From contig JAUPSS010000005.1 in NCBI GenBank assembly GCA_040285825.1, positions 186,001-250,000 on the forward strand: a stretch of DNA of 64,000 nucleotides. The letters run 5' to 3'. Both the position numbers and the translations under genes were made by a program. Below the pieces are notes generated by a model, which saw only the letters and a list, made by a program, of their open reading frames with translations, was not told the DNA's origin and did no database searches. This document shows, piece by piece, positions 30,507 to 42,034 of this stretch; the stretch's first letter is position 1, and each line of letters starts with the position of its first letter. Origin of the DNA: Eukaryota sp. TZLM1-RC (taxonomy: Eukaryota > Metamonada: BaSk clade).

Positions 30507-33500
30507 ATGCTAGATCATTTATGTGCAACCTTTGAATCTACGTGTAGCAGCTTTCTTGCCTCTCATTTCGATTCTAATTCAGTCCCAGCTGTCCAGTTTT
30601 CAGGATGGCGTTCTATCTCTAAATCCAATGACCACACAAGCCACAATAACACAAGACAACGACCTGATGTCAACTCATCTAAATCTTCTAAACGTTTTGC
30701 TGTTCCCAATAAACGTGAAGTCATCTTTCACAACCCTTCGTGTTCATCTTCCTCTGTCAAACGTCCCCCCTACTGGCCTTCTCTTTGCGTAACTCTTGCC
30801 GACAAGGTACGTGCTTCTTTGGAAACCATTTTGGTGTCTTACCTGAATGAGTCTATCCTTTGCCATGAGAATTACTTGAATATTATTTCTCATACCAACA
30901 GACTTGAAGAAAATGTATCCATGGCTGATTATGATGTGTTTCTGGAGGAAGTTGTAGGTTCACAGTTCAAAGTACTAGCTCAAAAATCAAAAGAAAAAGT
31001 TTTACTTGAACAGAAAATAGAAGACTTGGAAAAATCATTAAAAATAACTAAACAAGAACTCAACTTTTCTGAAAATTTGTTGACACTGACAAGAGGAGCT
31101 CAAGATGATGCATTTTCTGAGTTTTTAACTGTCACTAAATCTAGTTTCCCTTTATTTTTCTCTTATTTAAAAACTTTAGATTTGAATTCACCACTGCGGT
31201 TTTATTTTGCTTTTTTTAATAACTTTAATAATGATTTTCCTGTTACAGAAAGGAAAAAAATCGCTAAAAATATAGCAAATAGATTTCGAAATGGTCTTTG
31301 TTCATCTTATTTTACAGAAATGCCTACAGAAATTATAGAAACTTACCAAAATTTTAGTCAATGTGAATACAATCTTGTTGAAAATAATGAACATTCTCAA
31401 ATTTTGAAAGAATGGTTTAAGGCGACTGTAAAGGTTTACAATAAATTAAAAGAGCTCACTGATTTAGAGGTGAAAATTTCCGAATTAAGGCTAAATTTTT
31501 CGGAAAATTCAAAGGATCATTCACAGCTTCAGACAACCCTAGAAACATTGCAATCAAATTTGATGGGAAATATTCTGTCAAATTACCAATCAAAAGTTGT
31601 CGAAGCTGATGCATTGCAAACCAGCAAAAGGGATCAACTTGAAATTTATAAAAGTTACCAAAATTTGGTGAATTTTCTTTCCAAAAATTCATCATATTTA
31701 GGCCTCACTATTGATCAACATTCACGTATTTCTTTTTCTTTTTTGGATGTTTTTTCTTGTTTTATTTCCAATTTTCTATTAAATTCTTTGGTTTTATCTC
31801 CTTTAGTGAAGGAAGAATTAGGTGAATCTTTGTGGAATCTTTTTGTTGATCCAATCATTAATGATCTTGAGCACGACGGACATGACGTGACCTTTATGAT
31901 CTTTGACCTGCTGGGAATTAGATTTCCTTTGAATTCTTTTTCTACAATTGTTAACCTGGTTGCTTCGCTAATTTCAAACAAAAACTCTTTCTTTTTATTA
32001 AACTCATTTCAAAATTTGGTTGATTTTTACCAAATTTTTGATACAACCCCAGTGTTAATCATCGCAAAAGATCCACTTAATCTCTATTTGAATAAAGAAA
32101 ACGGTGATTCTAAAGAATTAATTCAAATTATTCCCAATTCTTCATTAGATAACTTAAATGTTCATTTGAATTGTGTTATCTTCTCAGTAAATGATTCTCC
32201 TACTTATGCTGAAATTTTCGCTTATTTCTCTCATGTATTTGGTGAATTTTTCAAAGAGTTCTGTAATGGATCATTGTTGAAATTTTCGAGGTCAGGTGAT
32301 ACCCTTACTAAAATTAGAAAATTTCTTTTGAGCCATTCAAATGGAAAATCTGTACCAACGCTTGAAGAGCTCTGTGTGAGCTCTATTCCAAATTTTGACA
32401 GTTTTGACACTCCTCTTCCATCAAATTTTAACAATTTACTCATATTTATATCAAATTTAGTTTGTGAATCTATTTATTATTTTGAGAATTCTTTTTCTAC
32501 TTTTGTTCTTTCTTTAAATTTTGTTGAAAAGCATATTATTTCTAATTTAGAGAAAAATTCTACAAAAATAGAATTGTTTCCCCTGAAATTTTCAAATGTT
32601 TGCTCATCAATTCTGACTGATCTCCTCTCGTTGGTTTTGATCTCTATTTCGGGTGAGAATTCCAGTCAAATTATCGGTCTCCGAAAGTCCTTCCTTCTTG
32701 ATCTTTGTTTAAAAATTTCTTCTTGTCAAAAGGTTCCTATTTCTGACTTGTTGTATGTTTTTGAACCGGAAACCAAATCAAAAAAGCAGTCAATCGACCC
32801 CTATCAAGGGTTACTTTCCTCTAGATCATCGGCAACTGTGACGTCATTCAAATCTGAATCCAGAACTTCACCAACCAAGAGAAATAAATCAATTCTATCT
32901 ACCTTTCCATTGCCCACTGACTTCAAGAGACTTCCAAGTTGGTTGAATGACTCTCTCTGGATGAGAGTTTCTATTTTAGGCAACACTGTAGGTTTATCTG
33001 GAATCTCTCGTGAGGTCTTCTCAAATATTTGGGAAGATTTCTTTTCGAAATTTTCATCATGTCAGACTTTTCATTGGGATTTACAAGTTCCGTTAAATTT
33101 TACACATTCTTTTTACAAATTTTTGTTGTTTCTTGCCCTGGACCCGTCTCTTTTTCCTTCTTTAATTGAACCTTTTTGTGCAGAGCTCTTAGGCATTGGT
33201 GTGGGAAGTTTGCGAAATTTGATTGTCAGAGTATCAAATATTTCATCAATTTTTGATCTCTTGAGCTTTTCACATTGTTTTGATCCATTATTAATTGGTA
33301 CAAACTTTGGAAATTTAAGTAATGCCAATCTGAGCCAATGGTTCTTAACCAATTCTCTCAAAATTTCTCTAGATGCCTCCAAAATTCAAGCTAAAAATTC
33401 ATTGTTATTGGATCAGTCAGCTATTTTAAATTTTTCCAACATTGGTGGTAATCATTTCAATTTGGACTTTTCGCTTTTTAATTCTTTAATTGTTGATTTT

Positions 33501-33974
33501 TCTGCACTTAATTACGATAATTTTTCTTTATTTTGTGAGTGTTACTACTTTTTAGATGCTGAATTGACCCCTTATTCCCTACCCTGGGTTCTGGCTCTCT
33601 TGTGGGCGTTCAAGTCGAAGCATTTCATGGACTGTAACCCTTTTTTCCTCAAGATACTTCTACAAACACTACAATCAAAACCATCATATGACAAAACCAA
33701 CACAAAGTTGGAATCATTTTCCTTGCCATTGTCGTTTGTCAACGTCTTGAGGCAAATTGTTGCAATTTTAGACAATCTTCTTTACGATTCTAGTTCTATT
33801 GATCTCCATAACATGTATTCAAAGTTTTTGGCAAATTTTGAACAATTCCCAAAATCTAAAATCGAATTATCATTGGATTTAGTAACTGATTTCAATGAAG
33901 TTTTTTGCTCTAATGAAGTATTAGACTTTAATCCTTTTTTACACACCAAGCGGTTGTATTCATTGCCACATTAG
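30507..33974 (+). CDS. Large protein of uncertain family, possible degenerate dynein-heavy-chain relative
   Basis: 1155 residues, intronless. The N-terminal 110 residues are Ser-rich and disordered. Coiled coil is predicted around 155-190 (EKVLLEQKIEDLEKSLKITK) and 325-390. The rest is helical and Leu/Phe/Ser/Asn-rich. Residues about 810-905 contain LPSWLNDSLWMRVSILGNTV, then FHWDLQVPLNFTHSFYKFLL and LALDPSLFPSLIEPFCAELL. This follows the dynein heavy-chain pattern between AAA5 and AAA6 (W..LWxxL.., lP...F.kLLLlr.lRPdrl...i..fv...lG). A region at 410-510 loosely follows the post-stalk SYLGaF...W / LP.D..S.eN order. No Walker motif is visible. If the link is real, ATPase function is lost. The Ser/Phe-rich composition alone could mislead, so confidence in the family is low; confidence that it is a real gene is high. 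Confidence 0.35.
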   Translation: MLDHLCATFESTCSSFLASHFDSNSVPAVQFSGWRSISKSNDHTSHNNTRQRPDVNSSKSSKRFAVPNKREVIFHNPSCSSSSVKRPPYWPSLCVTLADKVRASLETILVSYLNESILCHENYLNIISHTNRLEENVSMADYDVFLEEVVGSQFKVLAQKSKEKVLLEQKIEDLEKSLKITKQELNFSENLLTLTRGAQDDAFSEFLTVTKSSFPLFFSYLKTLDLNSPLRFYFAFFNNFNNDFPVTERKKIAKNIANRFRNGLCSSYFTEMPTEIIETYQNFSQCEYNLVENNEHSQILKEWFKATVKVYNKLKELTDLEVKISELRLNFSENSKDHSQLQTTLETLQSNLMGNILSNYQSKVVEADALQTSKRDQLEIYKSYQNLVNFLSKNSSYLGLTIDQHSRISFSFLDVFSCFISNFLLNSLVLSPLVKEELGESLWNLFVDPIINDLEHDGHDVTFMIFDLLGIRFPLNSFSTIVNLVASLISNKNSFFLLNSFQNLVDFYQIFDTTPVLIIAKDPLNLYLNKENGDSKELIQIIPNSSLDNLNVHLNCVIFSVNDSPTYAEIFAYFSHVFGEFFKEFCNGSLLKFSRSGDTLTKIRKFLLSHSNGKSVPTLEELCVSSIPNFDSFDTPLPSNFNNLLIFISNLVCESIYYFENSFSTFVLSLNFVEKHIISNLEKNSTKIELFPLKFSNVCSSILTDLLSLVLISISGENSSQIIGLRKSFLLDLCLKISSCQKVPISDLLYVFEPETKSKKQSIDPYQGLLSSRSSATVTSFKSESRTSPTKRNKSILSTFPLPTDFKRLPSWLNDSLWMRVSILGNTVGLSGISREVFSNIWEDFFSKFSSCQTFHWDLQVPLNFTHSFYKFLLFLALDPSLFPSLIEPFCAELLGIGVGSLRNLIVRVSNISSIFDLLSFSHCFDPLLIGTNFGNLSNANLSQWFLTNSLKISLDASKIQAKNSLLLDQSAILNFSNIGGNHFNLDFSLFNSLIVDFSALNYDNFSLFCECYYFLDAELTPYSLPWVLALLWAFKSKHFMDCNPFFLKILLQTLQSKPSYDKTNTKLESFSLPLSFVNVLRQIVAILDNLLYDSSSIDLHNMYSKFLANFEQFPKSKIELSLDLVTDFNEVFCSNEVLDFNPFLHTKRLYSLPH

Positions 33975-34039
33975 TATTTACTGTCAATAAAACTTGTATA
34001 TTTACACTTTATAAAAAATAATCACAATAAACAGATAGT

Positions 34040-37000
34040 CTACATGCTGGCCATGGTCATCAACTTTTCCCTTCTAGCAGCAACTTCCCTTTCCAGTTGG
34101 CCATGGAGCTTGGCTGCCTTGGCTTCGTCACTACGAATCAATCCAGTAAATCTTCCCTGTAGTTCCAAGAATTGTTCAAGAGGTTTGAGCTCTTTTTTAT
34201 AATCAATTTGCAAGGGATTCTTTCCATCTGAATTTCTACTGGGATCATAACGGTAAAGAGGCCAAAAGCCAGTTTCAACAGCTAGTTTCATCAATCCATT
34301 AGCATTAGCAAGATCTGTTTGCCAAGCAATGCATGGAGTGAGACCAATAATGAGTGCAGGACCATCAAAGGCGATTGCTTCTCTAATGGTCTTAATGGTA
34401 TGATTCATGTCATAGCCAGAAGCAATGGAACCAACGTAAACATTACCAAAGGTTTGAACTATTTGGCCAAGATCCATTTTTGAACGGTTTTGTCCAGTCA
34501 TGCAAAACTTTCCTTTTGCTCCTTTAGGCGTAGCTTTAGAAGCTTGTCCTCCTGTGTTGCTATATACTTCAGTATCATAGACAAGCATTTTAATGTTAGC
34601 ACCAGAAGCTAAAACGTGCAGGACACCGTCCAAATCAATGTCCATGGCAGCACCATCTCCAAGTGCAGAAAGATAAACCTTCTTGGAAAATAAATCTTGT
34701 TCAGCTTTTGCGAGGGTAACGAATTGATGATCATCAGCCATTGTTGACAATTGTTGAACTATAGGATCAGCAAGTCTTCGAGATTCTTCAATAGAGTCAA
34801 AAGAGTCAATCCAATTCTGAACAAGTCCAGCAAATTCTGATTGGTTATCAGCAACATACTTTGTGGCAGCTTCAAGCAATCTTTTTCTTCGCCTTTCAAT
34901 TCCAATAAACATTCCATATGAGTACTCAGCATTATCTTCAAACAATGAAGTAGCCAAAGCAATACCCTTTCCTGATCTTGGATTCACTTGATAAGGACTG
35001 ACGGGAGCCATATTACCCCAAACCATAGAGCAACCAACAGCTTGGGACAGAACAATGCTTTCACCATACATTCTGCCTAAAATTGCCATTAATACTGGTT
35101 GGGTACATCCAGCACAAGCGCCAGAACTGAACAAATGAGGAAACTTAAAGCCTAAATCCTTGTAGTTCTTGTTAGACCCTAGCCCATGATCAGAATTAGC
35201 CAAATGCTCAATTGCATAATCCCATTTCTTTTCCTCTTCAGCTGCCACCTCATCAATTGGACGCATACTGAGAGAGTCTTTGGGACAGGCAGTGGTACAC
35301 AAGGTGCAAGAAAGACAGTCGTTGGGGGCTACTTGAATACGATAAGATAATCCTTTTCCCTTACCTTTGAGAGGAACAGTTTCAAAACCATTAGGTAAAT
35401 CTTTCTTTTGCTCTTCATCAACAACAAATGTTCTGATAGCTTGGTGAGGACAGGCGACAACACAGGCATGGCAAGAAATACATGTAGATGAATCCCAAAC
35501 AGGGGCCTTAGTTCCAACTCTTCTTCTTTCATATCTAGTTGTATCAGTAGGGAGCTTACCATCAGTCATCCCTGCAACTTGAGAGACAGTAACTTCATGG
35601 CCAACTCTTCTAATGGCAGGAAGAAGAACATCATTGAATACAAGGGGTGCACCTTCAACTTTAAAAGGAGTAAATTCTCCGGCTTGAATCCAATCATTTT
35701 TGATTGGAATTTCCACCAAATATTGAAGAGATTCGTCAATAGCTTTAATGTTCATTTCAACAACATCATCTCCTTTTCCAGCATAGGTTTTCTTCACAGC
35801 ATCCTTGAGAAGAGATAATGCCTGTTCGATGGGGAGAACTGCAGAAAGTTTAAAAAAGACAGATTGCAGAATGTTGTTAACCCGATTCTTTAGCCCAACC
35901 TTTTCAGCTACAGAGAGAGCATCAATTGCGAATACCTTGACCTCTCTTTCAGCTAGAATCTTGAGATAGTGTTCAGGCAGGTTTTGTTCTAATTCCTCAG
36001 CAGTGGTCCATGGAGCATTCAAAACAAACACCCCGCCCTTCTTGATAGGAGACAGAATATTGGGGAAGGAGTGAACCAAGGAGGTTTTGTGGACAGCAAC
36101 ATAGCTTGCACTAGTACATTGATAGGTAGACTTGATTGGGGAAGGAGAGAAACGTAAATGAGAGGTGACATGACCATTGGTTTTCTTTGCAGAAAAATCA
36201 AAGTAGCATTGAGTGTAAAACTCAGTATTACCACCAATAATGTCACAGGCGTTTCTATTGGCTCCCATGGTTCCATCCCCACCAATAGACCAAAATACGG
36301 CTTCAGTACAACAATCAGGAAGAGTAACAGGACAGTTGGATGGAATTGCAAGAGAGGTATGGGTTAAATCATCAATGGGACCAACCACGAATCTGTGTTT
36401 GGGTTCTCCTAGAGCAAGGTTATTCAAGACGGCAAAAACATGAGAAGGATTAAATTCAAAGCCACAGACACCGTAACTACCACCCACAATGATGGGTCGT
36501 TCCCTGCGACCTTGATCTGATGCACGTGAGAATGCATTCTGAACATCGAGACAGAGGGGATCAGCAGAGGCATTTTCTCTGGCCTTGTCTAACACACAAA
36601 TACGTTTCACGGTCTTTGGAACGGCATCAAGAATGTGTTGATCTGAGAATGGTCTAAACAAATGAACGGATACCATTCCCACCTTTTCACCCTTTTGAGC
36701 CAAGTATTCAATGACTTCTTGAACGGTGGATGCACCACTACCCATGAGGATGATGACTTGCTCAGCTTCGGGGTGACCATAGTAGTTGAAGAGTTGATAT
36801 CTACGTCCAGTGATTGAATAGACTCGATCCATTGCTTCTTCAACAATTCCGGGAATGGCCCTTTTTTCACTCTCAATGGCTAGGGTAGTTTGCCACCATA
36901 GACCGTTTTCACAGCCATAACCAGACATTGTGGGCTTGGAATTGTTCAAACCAACAGTGGATCTGAACTCATTTGCTTCATTGATGGGGAAGTGTTCTTT

Positions 37001-37642
37001 AATGACTTCGGCTTCAATTTGATCGATTTTGTGGAATTCATGTGACTATGGTTAAAATAGTAGCAACTCATACTGTTCTCAATCCATCATAGAAGTGGAG
37101 AAATGGATGTCTAGCCTTGACTGCAGCGTAATGGGAAACAAAAGCCAAATCGCTAGCTTCTTGCACAGAGTTTGAACTCAGCATAGCCGCACCAGTTTGA
37201 CGGCAAGCATAAACATCAGAGTGATCACAATTAAGGGCACCAGCGAAGGAGAAGACTTGCCTACTTGCGATGTGAAACACAGCGGGCTGGGAAGCGCCAG
37301 CGAGCTTATAAATGTTAGGCACCATTAGTAATAGACCTTGGCTACAAGTGACTATTGTGAGAATAACATATTCGGGTAGGACATACAAGTAGTTGTTAAA
37401 GCACCATTGTTTGAAGCTCCACTGAGAGCGCTGACGACACCTTTTTCACTTTGGAGTTCATGAACTTCTGGAACTTCGTCGTAAATGTTTTTGACACCTG
37501 AAGCAGAAAGATTGTCAGCCAGTTCATTGCCTCCGGTTGAGGGAGTAATCGGATAGATGCAGAAGATATCAGAGCATTGGTAGGCCGAGTGTGCAGCAGC
37601 GGAGTTCCCGTCCGTGGTGACGTAGTTGGAAGTTCTGGTCAT
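34040..37642 (-). CDS. PFO: Pyruvate:ferredoxin (flavodoxin) oxidoreductase
   Basis: Three exons (37642-37387, 37351-37074, 37045-34040) give 1179 residues, the normal single-chain PFO length. It oxidises pyruvate with CoA to acetyl-CoA and CO2, reducing ferredoxin. The N-terminal pyrimidine-binding domain begins TTDGNSAAAHSAYQCSDIFC. Domain II/III includes the long middle region. Two ferredoxin-type 4Fe-4S motifs, CISCHACVVACPH (about 698) and CLSCTLCTTACPK (about 754), are present. Proximal-cluster cysteines lie in SGACAGC (about 820). The TPP site has GDGAAMDID (about 973) and YSNTGGQASK (about 1005). The C-terminus has ETGFWPLYRYDP. No organelle targeting peptide precedes the conserved domain, so it is probably cytosolic, though some hydrogenosomal PFOs have weak signals. 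It marks an oxygen-poor lifestyle. The start ATG is nine codons before the conserved TDGN. Confidence 0.95.
37046..37073 (-). other. PFO mini-intron 2 (28 nt)
   Basis: On the coding strand GTATGA...TTTTAACCATAG. Removal joins DGLRT to SHEFHKIDQIEA, as expected for PFO (DGFRTSHE...). Confidence 0.92.
37352..37386 (-). other. PFO mini-intron 1 (35 nt)
   Basis: On the coding strand GTATGT...TTCTCACAATAG. Removal produces GALTTTFTCSQGLLLM, the conserved PFO GALTTTxTxSQG segment. Retention gives a stop after 12 foreign residues. Confidence 0.92.
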
Positions 37643-37856
37643 CTCTCGAATCGAGAAAATGATCTTTTGAGCGATGAATGTAATTTAGTCTAAATTATTT
37701 TGACCTTGGTAGACTCATCAGACTTTCAAAGACCAACGCAGTGAATTTGAGCAGTAGACTAATGATGGAGAGTTCGGAATTAGGCCAGGGACAGTTTGTC
37801 TATTCCTATAGGTTGTGTGGTAGATTTTTAGAAAACCTAGGTATTCACAGGTATTT

Positions 37857-38096
37857 TTGGCAATATTGGACCTTCAGGGTTGCACTTTTTTGAAAATTTC
37901 AAAAAAAGTGTTACTGAATAGGTCTGGTAAAACAATGAACTCCACTTTCTGGATAAATAGAATTGTTTTCTGCATTTTCAAGTCTATTCCAACAATGATT
38001 TCAAAGGCGCTTTTAGCTATTGGTGTAGAATATGAACGTAATGCTGTGAGTAGGTTCAGTAATAGTGACGCTTGTTTGGAGGATATTGATTTCTAG
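37857..38096 (+). mobile_element. LINE relic, 3' end
   Basis: Encodes FWINRIVFCIFKSIPTMISK and ends SDACLEDIDF, parallel to the NRIVFSIFKG...FEDVEF end of the second LINE subfamily. It is upstream of PFO and oriented away from it. Confidence 0.65.
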
Positions 38097-38189
38097 ATGG
38101 TTATTTTTATCTCAATAATTATTCCAGTTTTATAAATAAATTAAATAAAAAAATATTTATATAAAGAATCAAATAAAAACAAAACAAAC

Positions 38190-39128
38190 TAAAACACATA
38201 AGAAACTAAATTCTCCACGCCAACTCTTGATGAATCCTTATAAAGTTTTGACATCATTAAACTCAAGTACTTGGGAACACTTCTGTACAAAGCGAAAATG
38301 ATACGATTTTTCCATAAATTCTCTGCAAAATTCTTACCACTTGAACGACATAAATTACCAAAATCATTGATGAAATTCAAGGCGGATTGTCCAATGTTGC
38401 CAAAAATCGAAAAGGCAAAAGGAACAAACGAAAACTTCGAATAAAGGTTCTTATTTAAATCATTTAATATCTCAGTATATTTATCTCTCTTACGATCTTC
38501 AGCCTTGTTTAAATGACCATTAGTACTAAGTAAAACATCATCGCGATAAACAAAAAGCAAAGGGATCAACTGTAGTGAAATCAACAACAACTTGAGAGGA
38601 ATCCACAAAAGGAGCAATTAAATCACCTCGACGTGAATTAAAAAGATTATCATCACTATAATGCTTCAACAAAGGTTCTACTTTGCAACTAAAATTGTAA
38701 CACTTGAACATCTCATATGTCACATCACGAACGGCATTATGAAGAACTGACCTATATTGGAGAAATTTCTTACAGCTCACAATATGACGAAAATTGGCAG
38801 TAGGTTTTTTGTTACAAATACAATAAGAATTGTCCAAAAGACCACTTGGATACATCCCTAATCTCAACCGCATGTTTTGTTTCCAAGCTTCATTTGTTAA
38901 GTGAAGACCAAATGGCCTTGGTTGCTGAGATATTAAACTAGTACAGTTCTGAATGTCTGACAAAAAGGCAGCAAAGACGGGATTATTAATCTTAGTCACA
39001 CTAAGTCGTTTAGAAAAATCCAGGTCTTCAAAACCAATAAGAACAGACTTCTGTAATTTCACAACAGCAAGATGAAGGTTGGTGAAAGATCTCGAAGGCA
39101 CAGCAGGCAAACTTGAAGGAAAAATCAA
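38190..39128 (-). mobile_element. LINE relic, divergent subfamily, nuclease region to 3' end
   Basis: The frame 38538-39128 has a segment MRLRLGMYPSGLLDNSYCIC plus FRHIVSCKKF (zinc-knuckle-like CxC...HxxxC), then LHNAVRDVTYEMFKCYN and RRGDLIAPFVDSSQVVVDFT (candidate nuclease residues). The frame 38189-38617 continues with DKYTEILNDLNKN and NRIIFALYRSVPKYLSLMMS. One frameshift separates the halves. The order matches the family, but the sequence is distinct from both main subfamilies. Confidence 0.75.
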
Positions 39129-39129
39129 T

Positions 39130-39560
39130 TAAATGTTTTTTAAAAAAAAGGTATTCACATATGTCTTATTGACAATATTATCTTCTGTACAATACCAGAG
39201 AACATTTCGTTTTCACAAAATGAATTATCTCTGACATAACTAAGCCATAAAACATAATAAACAAGGTAATGAAGAAAAAGAAATTATTGGTGTCTTGAAA
39301 AAGCCATAGATATTCACCATCCAATTCAAGTTTCCGTGGTTCGATTTGGAGAGTTTTCTAAACTGTGCCAATGATTGGGTTGCTTCAACACTTTATCAAT
39401 AAGAACCTAATATTTATTTAAAAAAAAAGTGACAAATAAAGTGAAAGCTCAGGTTCTAAAAACTAACTGCAAAAAGACTATTGCTAATGAGGGAAAAAAC
39501 AAAAGAAATCTAAAGAAACAAAAATATTAATATAAATAGACCAAAAACAAAAAAAGATCC
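39130..39560. other. Intergenic stretch, nothing recognised
   Basis: AT-rich DNA between a LINE relic and the MRD1 stop. No ORF of note. Confidence 0.5.
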
Positions 39561-39564
39561 CGCA

Positions 39565-41463
39565 CTAACTACTACCCCTGACACTGTCCTTTTGTTTCTT
39601 CTTTTCTTTCTTTTCCTCCTCCCTTTGATTCCTGTCAAGTGCAGACTCCAAGCTAAGACCATCATCTTTTTTGGCCCATTCAACAACCAAATGCCTACCA
39701 TAAAAATGAACTGCTGAAATTCCCTCAAAGGCCCTACTGGCCTCATCAGAAGTGGCAAATTCCACAAAACAGAAACCTCTAGAAGTGCCATCAAACTTCT
39801 TTGGTAATCTGAAAACTTTAATTTCTCCAAATGAACCAAACAATTGCTTGAGTTCTTTCCTTGAGGCTTCAAATGGAATGTTTCGAACAATAATCTTTGC
39901 GTCAGATTGATCCTTCTTTGGCTTCACTGCTACCAACGTGCTATTCATTCCCTTTGTAGGTCCCTTAGAAGCTTCCTTGGCAAGAGAAAGTGAAAGAGTG
40001 CAGTTATTCAATACAGAATTATTCAAACGAACAACAACATTAACAGCCTTATCCCTATCGCTAAATTCTGCAAAACCGAATCCTAATGGTTCATTTGAAT
40101 GCTTTTTCTTGCTAATTTTCACACTTCTGGGCCTGTGAACAGTGGATAAGTGGGCCATTAACTGATCCTCACTAGTTTCGTCACTCAAATTTTTAACAAA
40201 CACTGTACTACTACTGTTTTCTTCATCATCAATCTCAACTTTGCCACCAGTTTTGATACCAATAGGGGCAAACTCCAAATAAAGAGGTTGTCCTTGAAAC
40301 TTTTTGTAAGCCAACTTTTGGAAAGCCTTCTTCGCGTGGGATGGTTCGCCCATTTCAACTATACTAAGAGCGTTATTTGAGGTTGAGAGGACTGAAATTA
40401 CTGGACCAAACCTACCAAAAAGTTCTTGAATATCTTCATTTGTTGAATCAATTGGTAAATTCTTGATTAAAATAATGGTATTTGACCTTTGTACAGTGTT
40501 TCTATCAGCCAAAACTTCCAAATTTATTCCATTATTCTTTAGAAATTCTTTTGCTTCAGCTACCACAGAGCTCTCAGCCAATGCAGTTCTGACCGCACCA
40601 TCAGTACTTAAAAACTCTTCTTTGCTTACATCCAAGTTGTTGAGAGTAGCATTAACTGCGGTATCAGCCCGAACGAACAAAGAATTCCAATTAAAAGCAT
40701 TACCAGCTTGGTTTTGTTTGATTTGTTGGGCAGCTTGTTTAAATGATTCTATTTTTGATTTTGCATTTTTTCGTTTTTCATCAACATCATCTTCTTCGAG
40801 TTTCTTAGGAAGAATGTGTAGTAGCCGTCCGTGGAGATAAGTGTTGTCCAGTTCAGTGTAAGCACTAACTGCATCTTTGGGGAAAAGGTAAGAAATGGTA
40901 GCAAAACCTTTGGGTCGAGATAAATTATCATCAATTGGTAAAGAAAGTGCTGAAATCTCGCCAAATTTAGAAAATATTTCAGATAGCTCATCCTCCGTAA
41001 TGGAGTAGGGCAAATTTCGGAGGAATAATTCGCCAGAATCAGCAATTTGGTCAAGAACTTTCTGAGGAGACATTTCGTCCCAGAGTTCCCTTCTTAAATC
41101 ATCAGAACACGATCTTTTCTTCTTCTTTGGGGGTTCAGGTTGGGCTGATGAGTCAGAGGAGTGTTTCTTTTGCTTTTCTTTTGTGTACTTTGACCAAGGT
41201 CTAGGAAGATTAGGATCACCTTGAGGACGGGCGAAATCAACAGAAAGCTTGGCCATGCCAATGAAAGAATTGTTGAGGTGTTTGACAGCATGTGAGGCTT
41301 GATTTTCATCCTTGAAACCAACAAAGCCAAATCTTCGAGAGAAACCAGCTGAGTTGGTAACTACTTTAACATCGGTAACTTCTCCACAGTGTTGAAAGTG
41401 TTTACGCAGCATTGCCTCATTACATGTGTCAGGAAATCCTCTTACAATGATACGGGAAGTCAT
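39565..41463 (-). CDS. MRD1: Multiple RNA-recognition-motif protein MRD1/RBM19 (pre-rRNA processing)
   Basis: 632 residues with five RRMs at about 4-80 (RIIVRGFPDTCNEAMLRKHF), 145-225 (LFLRNLPYSITEDELSEIFS), 325-400 (IILIKNLPIDSTNEDIQELF), 415-495 (TVFVKNLSDETSEDQLMAHL) and 520-600 (KIIVRNIPFEASRKELKQLF). The first RRM has FSRRFGFVGFKDE and ends in SVDFARP, diagnostic of Mrd1/RBM19. RRM3 lacks strong RNP1 aromatics, as usual in the family. The basic tail is rich in Lys/Glu. Yeast Mrd1 also has five RRMs; animal RBM19 has six. It acts in the nucleolus in the SSU processome at the A0-A2 cleavages. ATG start, intronless. Confidence 0.9.
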   Translation of the reverse strand: MTSRIIVRGFPDTCNEAMLRKHFQHCGEVTDVKVVTNSAGFSRRFGFVGFKDENQASHAVKHLNNSFIGMAKLSVDFARPQGDPNLPRPWSKYTKEKQKKHSSDSSAQPEPPKKKKRSCSDDLRRELWDEMSPQKVLDQIADSGELFLRNLPYSITEDELSEIFSKFGEISALSLPIDDNLSRPKGFATISYLFPKDAVSAYTELDNTYLHGRLLHILPKKLEEDDVDEKRKNAKSKIESFKQAAQQIKQNQAGNAFNWNSLFVRADTAVNATLNNLDVSKEEFLSTDGAVRTALAESSVVAEAKEFLKNNGINLEVLADRNTVQRSNTIILIKNLPIDSTNEDIQELFGRFGPVISVLSTSNNALSIVEMGEPSHAKKAFQKLAYKKFQGQPLYLEFAPIGIKTGGKVEIDDEENSSSTVFVKNLSDETSEDQLMAHLSTVHRPRSVKISKKKHSNEPLGFGFAEFSDRDKAVNVVVRLNNSVLNNCTLSLSLAKEASKGPTKGMNSTLVAVKPKKDQSDAKIIVRNIPFEASRKELKQLFGSFGEIKVFRLPKKFDGTSRGFCFVEFATSDEASRAFEGISAVHFYGRHLVVEWAKKDDGLSLESALDRNQREEEKKEKKKQKDSVRGSS

Positions 41464-41469
41464 GATAAG

Positions 41470-42030
41470 GATGGGGTGTATTTGGCCAAAGAAGGTTGTT
41501 TTACAATTTATTGTGATTAATGAGAGAAATTCAGTTGCAAAAAGAACAACATCATGGTGACGTCAAATCACACATCACCGTTTGAGTGCCAGAGACGTCA
41601 CCAAATTTTCTTAAGTTCTTTTACATTTCACTGTCGTTATGTCATCTGTTTCCAAATCAATTCATCGTCAATGGAATAGATCATAAATATTGATTTGTTA
41701 AAACTTGTGGTGGTTTTGTCAACGACAGAGAAAAATCAGAGTATTGTTTGGAAACAATTAGTACAGTAATTGTATTATCTATATTCACATCACTAGTGAT
41801 GGCCTCTATAAGGGACTTCATCTACTGAAAACCAATTTTCAGTTGCTTTACGTTTAAGTTCACAGCATCCTGAATCAGCTGAATTGCAAATTGAAGTTGA
41901 ATTGAAGTTTCGGTATCATGTGTCACTAAATGTACCACCCTAATAGGTTTTATCACGATCGTTGATGACTCTGGAGCGGTAGATTGTAAGCATTTCAAAT
42001 CAGCAAAAAACTCAACAAAAAGTGGAAAAA
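41470..42030. promoter_or_regulatory. Divergent intergenic region between MRD1 and PEMT with a CRE-like octamer
   Basis: The two genes diverge here, so both promoters should lie within about 570 bp. TGACGTCA occurs at 41558-41565 and a near match (AGACGTCA) near 41591. Function as a regulatory site is conjecture. Confidence 0.3.
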
Positions 42031-42034
42031 CAAA

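Noticed and set aside
34040-37642. PFO as a three-piece pseudogene or split gene
   Set aside because: Both breaks are removed exactly by 28- and 35-nt GT-AG segments with the same 3' motif, and each restores a conserved PFO block.
39510-39890. 126-codon ORF overlapping the end of MRD1
   Set aside because: Shadow frame of the fifth RRM and basic tail, without an independent signal.
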